A DNA stretch of 5,869 bases, taken from assembly GCA_003551485.1 (NCBI GenBank), contig PUMS01000263.1, forward strand, positions 1 through 5,869, read 5' to 3'. Position numbers and translations under genes: made by a program. A model generated the notes under the pieces. That model ran no database searches, was not told the origin of the DNA, and saw only the letters and a list, made by a program, of their open reading frames with translations. This DNA is from Phycisphaeraceae bacterium (GTDB lineage: Bacteria > Planctomycetota > Phycisphaerae > Phycisphaerales > Phycisphaeraceae). Of this stretch, positions 1-4,766 are shown piece after piece. Position 1 is the stretch's first letter; every line of letters begins with the position of its first letter.

Positions 1-1
1 G

Positions 2-511
2 GTCGAGGCCGCCCGCGCTCACGCCGCCGACCGTGCCGGCACCAGCGAGCGGCTGCAATGGGTCGACTACAGCGATGATGTGATCGAGCAGGCCCGCCAG
101 CGCGGGCAGGTGGTGTTCATCGACTTCACCGCCGACTGGTGCATCAACTGCAAGGTGCAGGAAGCGGTGGTACTGGAAACCAGCCGGGTGCGCGATGCGG
201 TTCGGCGCCATGATGTGAAGATGGTCAAGGCCGACTGGACCACACAGGACCCCACCGGCGAGGTCGGCCGCGCCCTGGCCCGCTTCGGCCGCAACAGCGT
301 GCCCCTCTACGCCGTCTACAGCAGCGATCCAGAGCATCCTCCGGTGCTGCTGCCCACCGTCATCACCCCCGCCATGGTGACCAGCGCCCTGGATTGGGCC
401 GCCTCCGGCCGTCCCCTGAGCGAGTTCCGCGCTGCGGCCGAGCCGGCGGTGGAAGAAGAAGACGAGACCGAAGGCGCCGAAGCAGAAGACGAAGGCGAAC
501 GCGGCGATTGA
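2..511 (+). CDS. DsbD-like thiol:disulfide interchange protein, C-terminal thioredoxin domain (5' partial)
   Basis: The frame is open from the left edge to TGA at 509-511, giving 169 residues; the real start lies outside the window. A thioredoxin fold begins near residue 20 with the pattern W-x-D-Y, then VVFIDFTADWCINCK at 37-51. The CINC pair (Cys47, Cys50) is the redox-active site, and SVPLY at 99-103 carries the expected cis-proline (Pro101) facing it. DFTADWCxxCK followed by E and later KADWT is typical of the C-terminal periplasmic domain of DsbD/ScsB-type proteins. Those take electrons from a membrane domain and pass them to periplasmic thiol partners. The membrane domain would lie upstream and is not seen, so a stand-alone thioredoxin-like protein cannot be excluded. 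Residues 150-169 form a very acidic tail beyond the fold. An internal GTG at 80 is not a credible start because it would cut into the domain. Confidence 0.87.
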   Translation, partial: VEAARAHAADRAGTSERLQWVDYSDDVIEQARQRGQVVFIDFTADWCINCKVQEAVVLETSRVRDAVRRHDVKMVKADWTTQDPTGEVGRALARFGRNSVPLYAVYSSDPEHPPVLLPTVITPAMVTSALDWAASGRPLSEFRAAAEPAVEEEDETEGAEAEDEGERGD

Positions 512-516
512 GTCGC

Positions 517-555
517 GTAGGGTGGGTAGAGCGAGGCTTTGCGAACGTAACCCAC
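517..555 (+). repeat. GTAGGGTGGGT...ACCCAC interspersed repeat, copy 1
   Basis: The copy begins five bases after the stop of the DsbD-like gene. It starts with gtagggtgggtagagcgagg and ends with ACCCAC at 550-555, which pairs with GTGGGT at 522-527 to make an imperfect hairpin. Its first 20 bases recur exactly, in reverse complement, at 749-768. Elements of this look are known as extragenic repeats in several Gram-negative genomes; the family assignment here is by resemblance only. Its position suggests it could shape the 3' end of the upstream mRNA. Confidence 0.65.
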
Positions 556-682
556 ACCCACGCTCCCATACCTCTTTGCTCGCCGCGACGTTCAGACAAC
601 GTCAATAGCAGTGGGGCATCGCCGCGCTGCAATGGCCCGGGCGCGCCTCATGCGCACGGCTCCACCTTGTAAACACGGAGGT

Positions 683-702
683 TGCCGCGCACGCACGCGG
701 CA
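683..702. other. Short perfect hairpin (TGCCGCG / CGCGGCA)
   Basis: A perfect 7-bp stem, TGCCGCG at 683-689 and CGCGGCA at 696-702, encloses the loop cacgca, two bases before repeat copy 2. Neither side carries a run of T, so I do not call it an intrinsic terminator, although it could contribute to 3' end formation for either converging gene. Confidence 0.35.
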
Positions 703-704
703 TT

Positions 705-769
705 GGTGGGTTTAGCGCGCAGCGCTGTCGAAGCCGTCGCTCGGAAGACCTCGCTCTACCCACCCTACG
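705..769 (-). repeat. GGTGGGT...ACCCACC interspersed repeat, copy 2 (inverted)
   Basis: The element is bounded by GGTGGGT at 705-711 and ACCCACC at 758-764, a perfect 7-base terminal inverted repeat, followed by CTAC. Read on the minus strand it begins with the same 20 bases as copy 1 (gtagggtgggtagagcgagg) and ends in AAACCCACC. It is longer than copy 1 because of about 25 extra central bases. The two copies face each other across about 150 bases. Confidence 0.65.
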
Positions 770-883
770 GCCTGCTCCCCTCCGGGGGCGATTTTCGGAG
801 CAGCCGATGGAGCCTGCGGGGCCGCCCATTTCGGTGGGTGTGCCAGAAAACTCCGGCCGCGTGCCGCAGGATGCCGCGGGCGC

Positions 884-906
884 CACTGGCTGCTTGTCAG
901 CCGGTG
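884..906. repeat. CACTGGCTG hairpin, possible interspersed element
   Basis: CACTGGCTG at 884-892 pairs with CAGCCGGTG at 898-906 around the loop cttgt: nine pairs, one of them a G-T wobble. The minus-strand form (CAAGCAGCCAGTGGC) resembles an intergenic repeat I associate with planctomycete genomes. That association is from memory and unverified. The element sits 69 bases beyond the DoxX stop codon, so it could lie in that gene's 3' UTR. Confidence 0.4.
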
Positions 907-974
907 CTCCTGGGCATGGGTCGCGGACGCTGCTGGAGGGACCGCCCGTGGCACCCGTGGCAGGCCTGTGCGGC

Positions 975-1451
975 TCAGCGGCGGCGCTGGCGTCGCCGGT
1001 ACCAGCCGATGGCGGCGTCGAGCGAGTACCGGCCGCCACCGGTGAAGACCAGGGTGAGGAACACGGTCATGAACATCAGGGCCGGCTGTTTGCTGTTCCA
1101 GTTTTCGGCTTCACCAGCGTGGTACAGCGCAGCACCCTGCCCCATCGTCCACGGGTCGGCGGCGTGGGCCACGAATGCCGCCACGCCCATGGCGAACACG
1201 ATCGGCGCTGCGGCCACACGCGTGCCCAGGCCGATGATGACCAGCGCTGCGCAGAGGAACTCGGCAAAGGTGACCAGCACCAGGCTCACCCCGCTGCCAA
1301 GGCCCAAGGGATCGTGCCGAAACTGGTCGAAATCACCGGCCAGGACCATCTGGAACTTGCCCCAGCCGTGGGTGAGCATGTAGCCGCCGATGCCCACGCG
1401 AAGGATCAGCAGGCCGATGGAGTTCATCACATCTCGCAACTGGGTCATCAT
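975..1451 (-). CDS. DoxX family integral membrane protein
   Basis: This gene encodes 158 residues ending in TGA (complement of 975-977). The start is ATG at 1451-1449, because AAGGAG lies seven bases upstream; a GTG 39 bases further upstream has no such support. Four hydrophobic segments are visible near residues 11-28, 55-75, 79-97 and 123-138. DoxX-type signatures are the first-helix HGWGKF (28-33) and the closing GGGRYSLD (138-145). The C-terminus is strongly basic (YRRRQRRR), which suits a cytoplasmic tail. Characterised members include a subunit of archaeal thiosulfate:quinone oxidoreductase and a mycobacterial membrane protein linked to oxidative-stress resistance. For most bacterial members, including this one, the substrate is unknown. 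The neighbouring thiol-redox gene is convergent, so it is no evidence of an operon. Confidence 0.88.
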   Translation of the reverse strand: MMTQLRDVMNSIGLLILRVGIGGYMLTHGWGKFQMVLAGDFDQFRHDPLGLGSGVSLVLVTFAEFLCAALVIIGLGTRVAAAPIVFAMGVAAFVAHAADPWTMGQGAALYHAGEAENWNSKQPALMFMTVFLTLVFTGGGRYSLDAAIGWYRRRQRRR

Positions 1452-1458
1452 GTCCGTA

Positions 1459-1464
1459 CTCCTT
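1459..1464 (-). promoter_or_regulatory. Shine-Dalgarno AAGGAG for the DoxX gene
   Basis: On the minus strand AAGGAG is followed by seven bases (tacggac) and then ATGATG. This spacing is optimal and fixes the start at 1451. It is the only textbook ribosome binding site in the window. Confidence 0.85.
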
Positions 1465-1503
1465 GGATGATTCAGATGGGGGCGATGCACGCGTTACGCC
1501 GCC

Positions 1504-1527
1504 CCCGCCGCGTTGAGAAGCGGCGGG
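1504..1527 (-). promoter_or_regulatory. Perfect hairpin in the probable DoxX leader
   Basis: CCCGCCGC (1504-1511) and GCGGCGGG (1520-1527) form a perfect 8-bp stem around an 8-base loop, just over 50 bases upstream of the DoxX start codon. If transcription begins near or beyond 1640 this would be a stable structure in the mRNA leader. No run of T follows on the minus strand, so it is not an attenuator of the simple intrinsic type. No riboswitch consensus was recognised. Confidence 0.45.
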
Positions 1528-1640
1528 ATCGGTGATGGACGGTGGCCGCCGTGGCTGTGGCGTCCGCTGCCCAACCCTAGGCACCAGGGGCATACGGGGT
1601 TTGCCGGGGGAAAGAAAAGTGTCGTCCGCATCTGCGGCCG

Positions 1641-1675
1641 TCAAGTACGATAATACGGCTCAATTTTATCTTTCG
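1641..1675. promoter_or_regulatory. AT-rich island, possible promoter region
   Basis: In very GC-rich surroundings these 35 bases contain ATAATA, TTTTAT and TTTCGA. On the plus strand GATAAT (1649-1654) resembles a -10 box; on the minus strand TATTAT (1655-1650) does. I could not pair either with a good -35 box at 16-18 bases. A minus-strand TTGACG at 1642-1637 is a fair -35 but lacks a convincing -10. The location suits a promoter for the DoxX gene, giving a leader of roughly 190 bases, or for a plus-strand RNA. The direction is unresolved. Confidence 0.3.
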
Positions 1676-1882
1676 AGGCGGCAGGGCCGTGAGTCCGGGG
1701 GGGGGCGGATGCCCGGTGGCCCATCCGGGCCCCTCTTCACCTGCCGCCCCTGCACCGGACGGGGGAAGAAGGGGGGCGGTAAGGTTCCGGCAGCGTTGGC
1801 CGAGCCGGTTGCGGCGTGGACCCACGCGAGGCCGGGCTTGGGCGGAGGAGTCGGCAGGGGCACCCCGTGCCTGAGACCTCTG

Positions 1883-1916
1883 GAAAACGAACCGGCCCGG
1901 CTTGCGCCGGGCCGGT
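1883..1916 (-). terminator. Strong intrinsic terminator, minus-strand orientation
   Basis: ACCGGCCCGGC (1891-1901) and GCCGGGCCGGT (1906-1916) form a perfect 11-bp stem with a 4-base loop. Read on the minus strand the loop is GCAA, a GNRA tetraloop, and the stem is followed by TTCGTTTTCC. That is the hairpin-plus-U-rich-tail layout of an intrinsic terminator. Read on the plus strand the loop is TTGC and the tail is CCATTCGC, which is not U-rich. The terminator should therefore act on a minus-strand transcript arriving from higher coordinates. No minus-strand gene is visible there, so it may instead block antisense transcription or insulate the DoxX promoter. Confidence 0.6.
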
Positions 1917-2004
1917 CCATTCGCTTCGCATCCCGCGCCGTCCGATCGCGGGACCGATCTTCCTCCGCTCCGCCCGCTCGGTGTGGGGGCCGCTTGGCGG
2001 CGTT

Positions 2005-2036
2005 GGCGGGTTGCGGCGTTGGCCGCATCGCCCGCC
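2005..2036. other. Nested GC-rich hairpin
   Basis: GGCGGG (2005-2010) pairs with CCCGCC (2031-2036), and inside it GCGGC (2013-2017) pairs with GCCGC (2022-2026) around the loop gttg. The two stems are separated by small internal bulges (tt and atcg). It lies about 90 bases from the terminator hairpin and could belong to the same minus-strand RNA, or be chance pairing in GC-rich DNA. Confidence 0.35.
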
Positions 2037-2129
2037 GGCACCGTTATCTTCGGGTGGAACGGGGGGTCACTTGAGTTGCCCGGCGCGTGATGGTGCCGCA
2101 GCGCAGCCTGCGAGGGCATCCGCGCTCCC

Positions 2130-2258
2130 TGCCCTGAAAATAACTCCCTCTCCCCTTCCGGGGGCGGGAGAGGGCTGGGGTGAGGGCAGACACGCAGGAG
2201 GGGCCGAATCTTCCCTCACCCCCGGCCCCTCTCCTGCCCCCGGAATGGGAGAGGGGAG
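2130..2258. repeat. Large inverted-repeat element, unit A
   Basis: The unit opens with TGCCCTGAAAAT (2130-2141). A 43-base left arm (2144-2186) is then mirrored by a 46-base right arm (2213-2258) across a 26-base spacer. The arms match almost completely apart from small insertions and a few substitutions. Each arm carries its own smaller dyad (CTCCCTCTCCC with GGGAGAGGG) and the motif GGGGTGAGGG at its inner end. This is the layout of paired REP/MITE-like extragenic elements. The CCCTCACCCC...CCCTCTCCC type is widespread in bacterial genomes and often mis-annotated as small proteins containing LTPALS or LTPGPSP. No transposase gene is present. Confidence 0.8.
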
Positions 2259-2272
2259 AAGAGCCGGCCGCG

Positions 2273-2325
2273 ATTTTCATCCTCGTGGGTGAGGCGCCAG
2301 CCTCATGAGACACTGCCCTGAAAAT
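2273..2325 (+). repeat. Degenerate block X of a roughly 50-bp direct repeat
   Basis: The block runs from ATTTTC to CTGAAAAT and contains TCGTGGGTG, GGCGC and GCCTCATG in order. It aligns with block Y (2528-2579) at 40 of 53 columns with one gap. It lies between inverted-repeat units A and B, and its final 12 bases (2314-2325) are the start of unit B. Confidence 0.6.
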
Positions 2326-2429
2326 CCGGCTCCCTCTCCCACTGGGAGAGGGCTGGGGTGAGGGGAGACGCGCAGGGTGGCTCCAAATCTGCCCTCACCC
2401 CCGGCCCCTCTCCCAGGGGGAGAAGGGGG
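2314..2429. repeat. Large inverted-repeat element, unit B
   Basis: This is a second copy of unit A. It starts with the identical 12 bases TGCCCTGAAAAT (2314-2325), 184 bases after those of unit A. The left arm (2330-2364) and right arm (2392-2429) are shorter than in unit A because the central GGGGGCGGG-type insert is missing, which leaves CCCTCTCCCactGGGAGAGGG in the left arm. The spacer again contains a GACGCGCAGG-like stretch followed by AATCT, matching unit A. The two units are therefore tandem members of one family. Confidence 0.8.
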
Positions 2430-2451
2430 TTAAAACCCTCCATGCTGCGCG

Positions 2452-2492
2452 ATTTTGGTTGCCTTGGGTGTCGCAGCGCGACATGGGCGGCT
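2452..2492 (+). repeat. Degenerate block Z of the roughly 50-bp direct repeat
   Basis: This block follows unit B just as block X follows unit A; both are preceded by the run CGATTTT. Aligned without gaps to block Y, 28 of 41 positions agree, including ATTTT, GTTG, TGGGTG and CATGGG. It is the most diverged of the three copies, and the assignment is less certain than for X and Y. Confidence 0.4.
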
Positions 2493-2527
2493 CCCGGGAT
2501 GGTGGAAAGGGGGCCGCGGTTCGGTGC

Positions 2528-2579
2528 ATTTTCGTTGTCGTGGGTGCGGCGCTGCCTCATGGGGCACTATCATGAAAGC
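2528..2579 (+). repeat. Degenerate block Y, abutting the permease start codon
   Basis: Block Y matches block X at 40 of 53 columns, with the shared runs ATTTTC, TCGTGGGTG, GGCGC, GCCTCATG, CACT and TGAAA. It ends two bases before the ATG of the permease gene, so the probable ribosome-binding region of that gene is itself repeat sequence. The only purine-rich stretch in front of the start is GAAAG (2574-2578), a weak Shine-Dalgarno with just three bases before the ATG. Confidence 0.6.
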
Positions 2580-2581
2580 GC

Positions 2582-4663
2582 ATGGTGGCCCTCACCCGCT
2601 GGTTCTGGACGCTGATCCCGGCCAACCCCGTGTTGCTGCGTGTGGTGCAGGGCGGGTCGCGAAGCACGGCGCACATGTGGGCCCGGACGGGCTATCTGTT
2701 TGCCCTGATCACGCTGATGCTCCTGGGCCTCTACGCGCGCGAGGGCGCCACCGGGGCGATGACGCTGACGGACCTGGCCAAGAGCGGTACGTGGGTGTTC
2801 GTCATCATCGCCTACGGGCAGGTGGTGATGATCTGCCTGCTGGCGCCGGTGTTCTTCGCCGGGGCGCTGACGCAGGAGCAGTCGAGCGACACCATCGACA
2901 TCCTGCTGACCACGCCCCTTTCCAACCTTCAGATCGTTCTGGGGTCGTTGCTCGGGCGGCTGTTCTTCGTTCTGGGGTTGCTGGCCAGCGGCTTGCCGCT
3001 TTTTGCCGTGCTGCTGCTGTTCGGGGGCGTGCCGGTGTCATCGGTTTTCGTGGCGTTCGCGGTGGCGGCGTTGACGGCGCTTTTCGTCGGTGCGGTGGCG
3101 GTGACGCTGGCGGTGCTGCGTGCCGGCGGGCGCAAAGCAGTGTTCGTGTTCATTGTGGTGGTGGCGGCCTACCTTTTCGGCGCCTGGGGTGTGGACGGCC
3201 TGGTTCGCCTGGCACGCGATGCGATGGTGCCTGCCCCCGCGGCGGCCCTTGCGACGGTGGGGGCGGGTCCGGGGGTGGCGACGGCCGCGCCGGGGGTGGC
3301 TGGAGGCAGCGGCGCGGCGATGGGGGCCTCGCCCGCTGCCGGGGGCGGTTCACCGGCCGGGGCCGGACAAGAAGTGCAGACCGCGCCCCCGATGCGGCGG
3401 ACCACCTGGGTGACGCCGCTGCACCCGCTGCTGGTGCTGCGTGCCTCGATCGACAGTGCCAACTACCGCCCGCCGCGGGCCGAGGACCTGCCCGATGCCC
3501 ACACGCTGACCCGCTTCTACATGACCCGTCCGCTGGCCGGCTTCGCCATTGTGACGCTGACGCTCAGCACCGTGCTGGTGCTGTTCAGCGCCACGCAGTT
3601 GCGGCGGGTGGCGGGCGGTGAGCGGCCGGTGGTCGAGGGCATCAAGCGCGCGCTGGGGGTGGATGACGGCGAGCGCCGCCGCCCCCCGCGACCGGTGGGC
3701 GCCAATCCCGTGGCGTGGCGCGAGTCGCAGTCGCGTGCGGGCATGAGGTGGGCGGTTTGGTCGCGATGGGGTTTCTTCGGCCTGGCGATGTTTCTGGGTT
3801 TGCTTCTCTTGTGGCTTTACCACCGCCAGGCGCTGCCGTCGCTTCGCGATGGCCGGGGGATGGTGCTCGGCCAGGCGGACGTGTTCCGCGAGGGGCTTCG
3901 CCTTCTGCTGCTGGTGCAGGTGGTGCTGATCGGGCTGATGGCCATCTACCGCAGTGCCGGGGCGGTCAGCCGCGAGCGCGAGGATGGCACGCTCGATCTT
4001 CTGCTGGTCACGCCCATCACGCCGCGGCAGTACCTCTGGGGCAAGCTGCGTGGCCTCATAGGTTACCTGAGCGTGATGCTGGCCGCGCCGGTGCTGACAC
4101 TGGCCTTCGTGGCCCTCTACAGCACCTGGGGCGCGATGGTCGACTGGCCGACGGCCACGGTCGAGCAAACGGTGACATTGCCCGCCGGCGCTGCCAGCGG
4201 CGGGCAGATGACCGTTACCCGCCCGCTGCTGCTGCCGGAGTCGGCCCTTCTGTTTCCGCTGATGCTGCTGCCGTTTGTCGCCCTCTGCGTGGCGGTGGGG
4301 ATGAGTTGGAGCATCAAGGCGCGGGGGGTGTTCGGTGCGGTGGCGCCCACGATGGGTGCGATCGGGGCGCTGGTGCTGGTGACCGGTTTCTGCGGCTATC
4401 ACGGCGCCGAGCAGGTGCCGGTGCTCGGCCCGATCGTCAACGGCTTCAGTCCGCTGACCAACCTCTCGATGCTGCTTAACCCCCACGAGCGCATCGGCGG
4501 CTTCCTGCTCGAAGACGGCCAGATCAATCCCCTGGGCCGCTTCTCGCTGGTGCTGGCGGCACTGGCCGCGGCGGGCGGATACACACTGGTGGTGTGGACC
4601 GCGGTGGCGCACATGGTCAACAGCTTCGACCACACCGTCCGCCGCCTCAGCGGCATCAACTGA
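2582..4663 (+). CDS. Two-module ABC-2 type transporter permease
   Basis: A 693-residue integral membrane protein made of two related modules. Module 1 begins with ANPVLLR (14-20) and carries Q98-E99...DTIDILLTTP (103-112) and G121-SLLG. Module 2 begins with ANPVAWRE (374-381) and carries REREDGTLDLLLVTP (464-478) and G487-KLRG. The E..(D/G)T(I/L)D(I/L)LL.TP signature is typical of ABC-2 (NosY/GldF-like) permeases, at the cytoplasmic face next to the ATPase. Each module has several hydrophobic helices, about 12 in all. An Ala/Gly/Pro-rich linker (residues 217-270) and a basic stretch (361-372) lie between them. Residues 519-548 form a probable extramembrane loop. Known ABC-2 permeases export lipids, polysaccharides, drugs or proteins; the substrate here is unknown. 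No ATPase gene is in the window. The ATG at 2582 lacks a good Shine-Dalgarno, but the NPV motif near the N-terminus supports it. Confidence 0.83.
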   Translation: MVALTRWFWTLIPANPVLLRVVQGGSRSTAHMWARTGYLFALITLMLLGLYAREGATGAMTLTDLAKSGTWVFVIIAYGQVVMICLLAPVFFAGALTQEQSSDTIDILLTTPLSNLQIVLGSLLGRLFFVLGLLASGLPLFAVLLLFGGVPVSSVFVAFAVAALTALFVGAVAVTLAVLRAGGRKAVFVFIVVVAAYLFGAWGVDGLVRLARDAMVPAPAAALATVGAGPGVATAAPGVAGGSGAAMGASPAAGGGSPAGAGQEVQTAPPMRRTTWVTPLHPLLVLRASIDSANYRPPRAEDLPDAHTLTRFYMTRPLAGFAIVTLTLSTVLVLFSATQLRRVAGGERPVVEGIKRALGVDDGERRRPPRPVGANPVAWRESQSRAGMRWAVWSRWGFFGLAMFLGLLLLWLYHRQALPSLRDGRGMVLGQADVFREGLRLLLLVQVVLIGLMAIYRSAGAVSREREDGTLDLLLVTPITPRQYLWGKLRGLIGYLSVMLAAPVLTLAFVALYSTWGAMVDWPTATVEQTVTLPAGAASGGQMTVTRPLLLPESALLFPLMLLPFVALCVAVGMSWSIKARGVFGAVAPTMGAIGALVLVTGFCGYHGAEQVPVLGPIVNGFSPLTNLSMLLNPHERIGGFLLEDGQINPLGRFSLVLAALAAAGGYTLVVWTAVAHMVNSFDHTVRRLSGIN

Positions 4664-4706
4664 CGAGCCGGCCGCCCGACCGTCAGCCCCCCAGCGCGCC
4701 CCGCAA

Positions 4707-4761
4707 CCCCCGGAGTCCCCCGGAGTCCCCCGGAGCCCCCGGGACGCCCCCGGAGCCCCCC
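4707..4761 (+). repeat. 10-bp tandem repeat CCCCCGGAGT, about 5.5 copies
   Basis: Successive units are CCCCCGGAGT (4707, 4717), CCCCCGGAGC (4727), CCCCGGGACG (4737), CCCCCGGAGC (4747) and a partial CCCCC (4757-4761). The array fills most of the 103-base gap between the permease and the next gene and ends five bases before the next start codon. A 10-bp unit changes spacing, not an open frame, when copies are gained or lost. Confidence 0.85.
4752..4755 (+). promoter_or_regulatory. GGAG inside the last repeat unit, possible Shine-Dalgarno
   Basis: GGAG lies 11 bases before the ATG at 4767, slightly longer than ideal. Identical GGAG cores sit further upstream in three other repeat units. It is the only Shine-Dalgarno-like motif for this gene, so I accept it tentatively. 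Confidence 0.45.
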
Positions 4762-4766
4762 GTTCC

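Larger units (their letters stand above)
512..974. other. Gene-free convergent intergenic region with repeats
   Basis: These 463 bases separate the end of the plus-strand DsbD-like gene from the end of the minus-strand DoxX gene. Open frames here, on either strand, are Arg/Pro/Ala-rich or run antisense into the DoxX gene, with no recognisable domain. What can be supported is repetitive and hairpin DNA: an inverted pair of GGTGGGT elements (517-555 and 705-769), a short hairpin at 683-702 and a CACTGGCTG-type hairpin at 884-906. A further inverted repeat, CTGCTCC (772-778) with GGAGCAG (797-803), could fold in transcripts reading through from the DoxX gene. No U-rich terminator is obvious for either gene. 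Confidence 0.7.
1528..2581. other. About 1 kb without a convincing gene
   Basis: Open frames in this stretch are short, overlap one another on both strands and are dominated by Arg, Pro, Gly and Ala. Some contain the peptides LTPALS and LTPGPSP, which are translations of the CCCTCACCCC repeat and not protein signatures. The stretch divides into three parts. The first, 1528-1640, is a leader-like region upstream of the DoxX gene. The second, 1641-2040, runs from an AT-rich island through GC-rich sequence containing a run of nine G (1697-1705), a terminator hairpin (1891-1916) and another nested hairpin (2005-2036). The third, 2130-2579, is the composite repeat array. No tRNA, rRNA, tmRNA, RNase P or SRP RNA signature was seen. 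Confidence 0.6.

Noticed and set aside
682..1535. Plus-strand frames of about 230-240 codons over the DoxX gene
   Set aside because: They run antisense to a DoxX protein that has a strong Shine-Dalgarno and recognisable motifs; their own products are low-complexity.
1851..1890. TPP riboswitch, prompted by GGGGCACCCC followed by CTGAGA
   Set aside because: The rest of the THI-box consensus (the AACCTGATCTGG...GCCAGCGTAGGGA part) is absent.
1685..1890. RNase P RNA, tmRNA, SRP RNA, 6S RNA or cobalamin riboswitch in the GC-rich stretch
   Set aside because: None of the conserved core motifs of these RNAs could be found on either strand.
1577..2119. Minus- and plus-strand frames of about 180 codons in the large gap
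   Set aside because: They are Arg/Pro/Gly/Ala-rich, overlap each other on opposite strands, and the minus-strand one passes straight through the terminator hairpin.
2130..2429. CRISPR array
   Set aside because: There are only two units, each internally dyadic and of different length, with no regular short spacers and no cas genes.
2572..2584. ATG at 2572 as an alternative permease start
   Set aside because: It is in a different reading frame from the permease and leads into a shadow frame.
2044..2615. Small proteins on both strands containing LTPALS or LTPGPSP
   Set aside because: These peptides are translations of the CCCTCACCCC/CCCTCTCCC inverted repeats, not of genes.
2455..3621. A long plus-strand frame overlapping the permease start
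   Set aside because: It is Gly/Arg/Ala/Cys-rich with no domain, while the other frame over the same bases gives a coherent ABC-2 permease.
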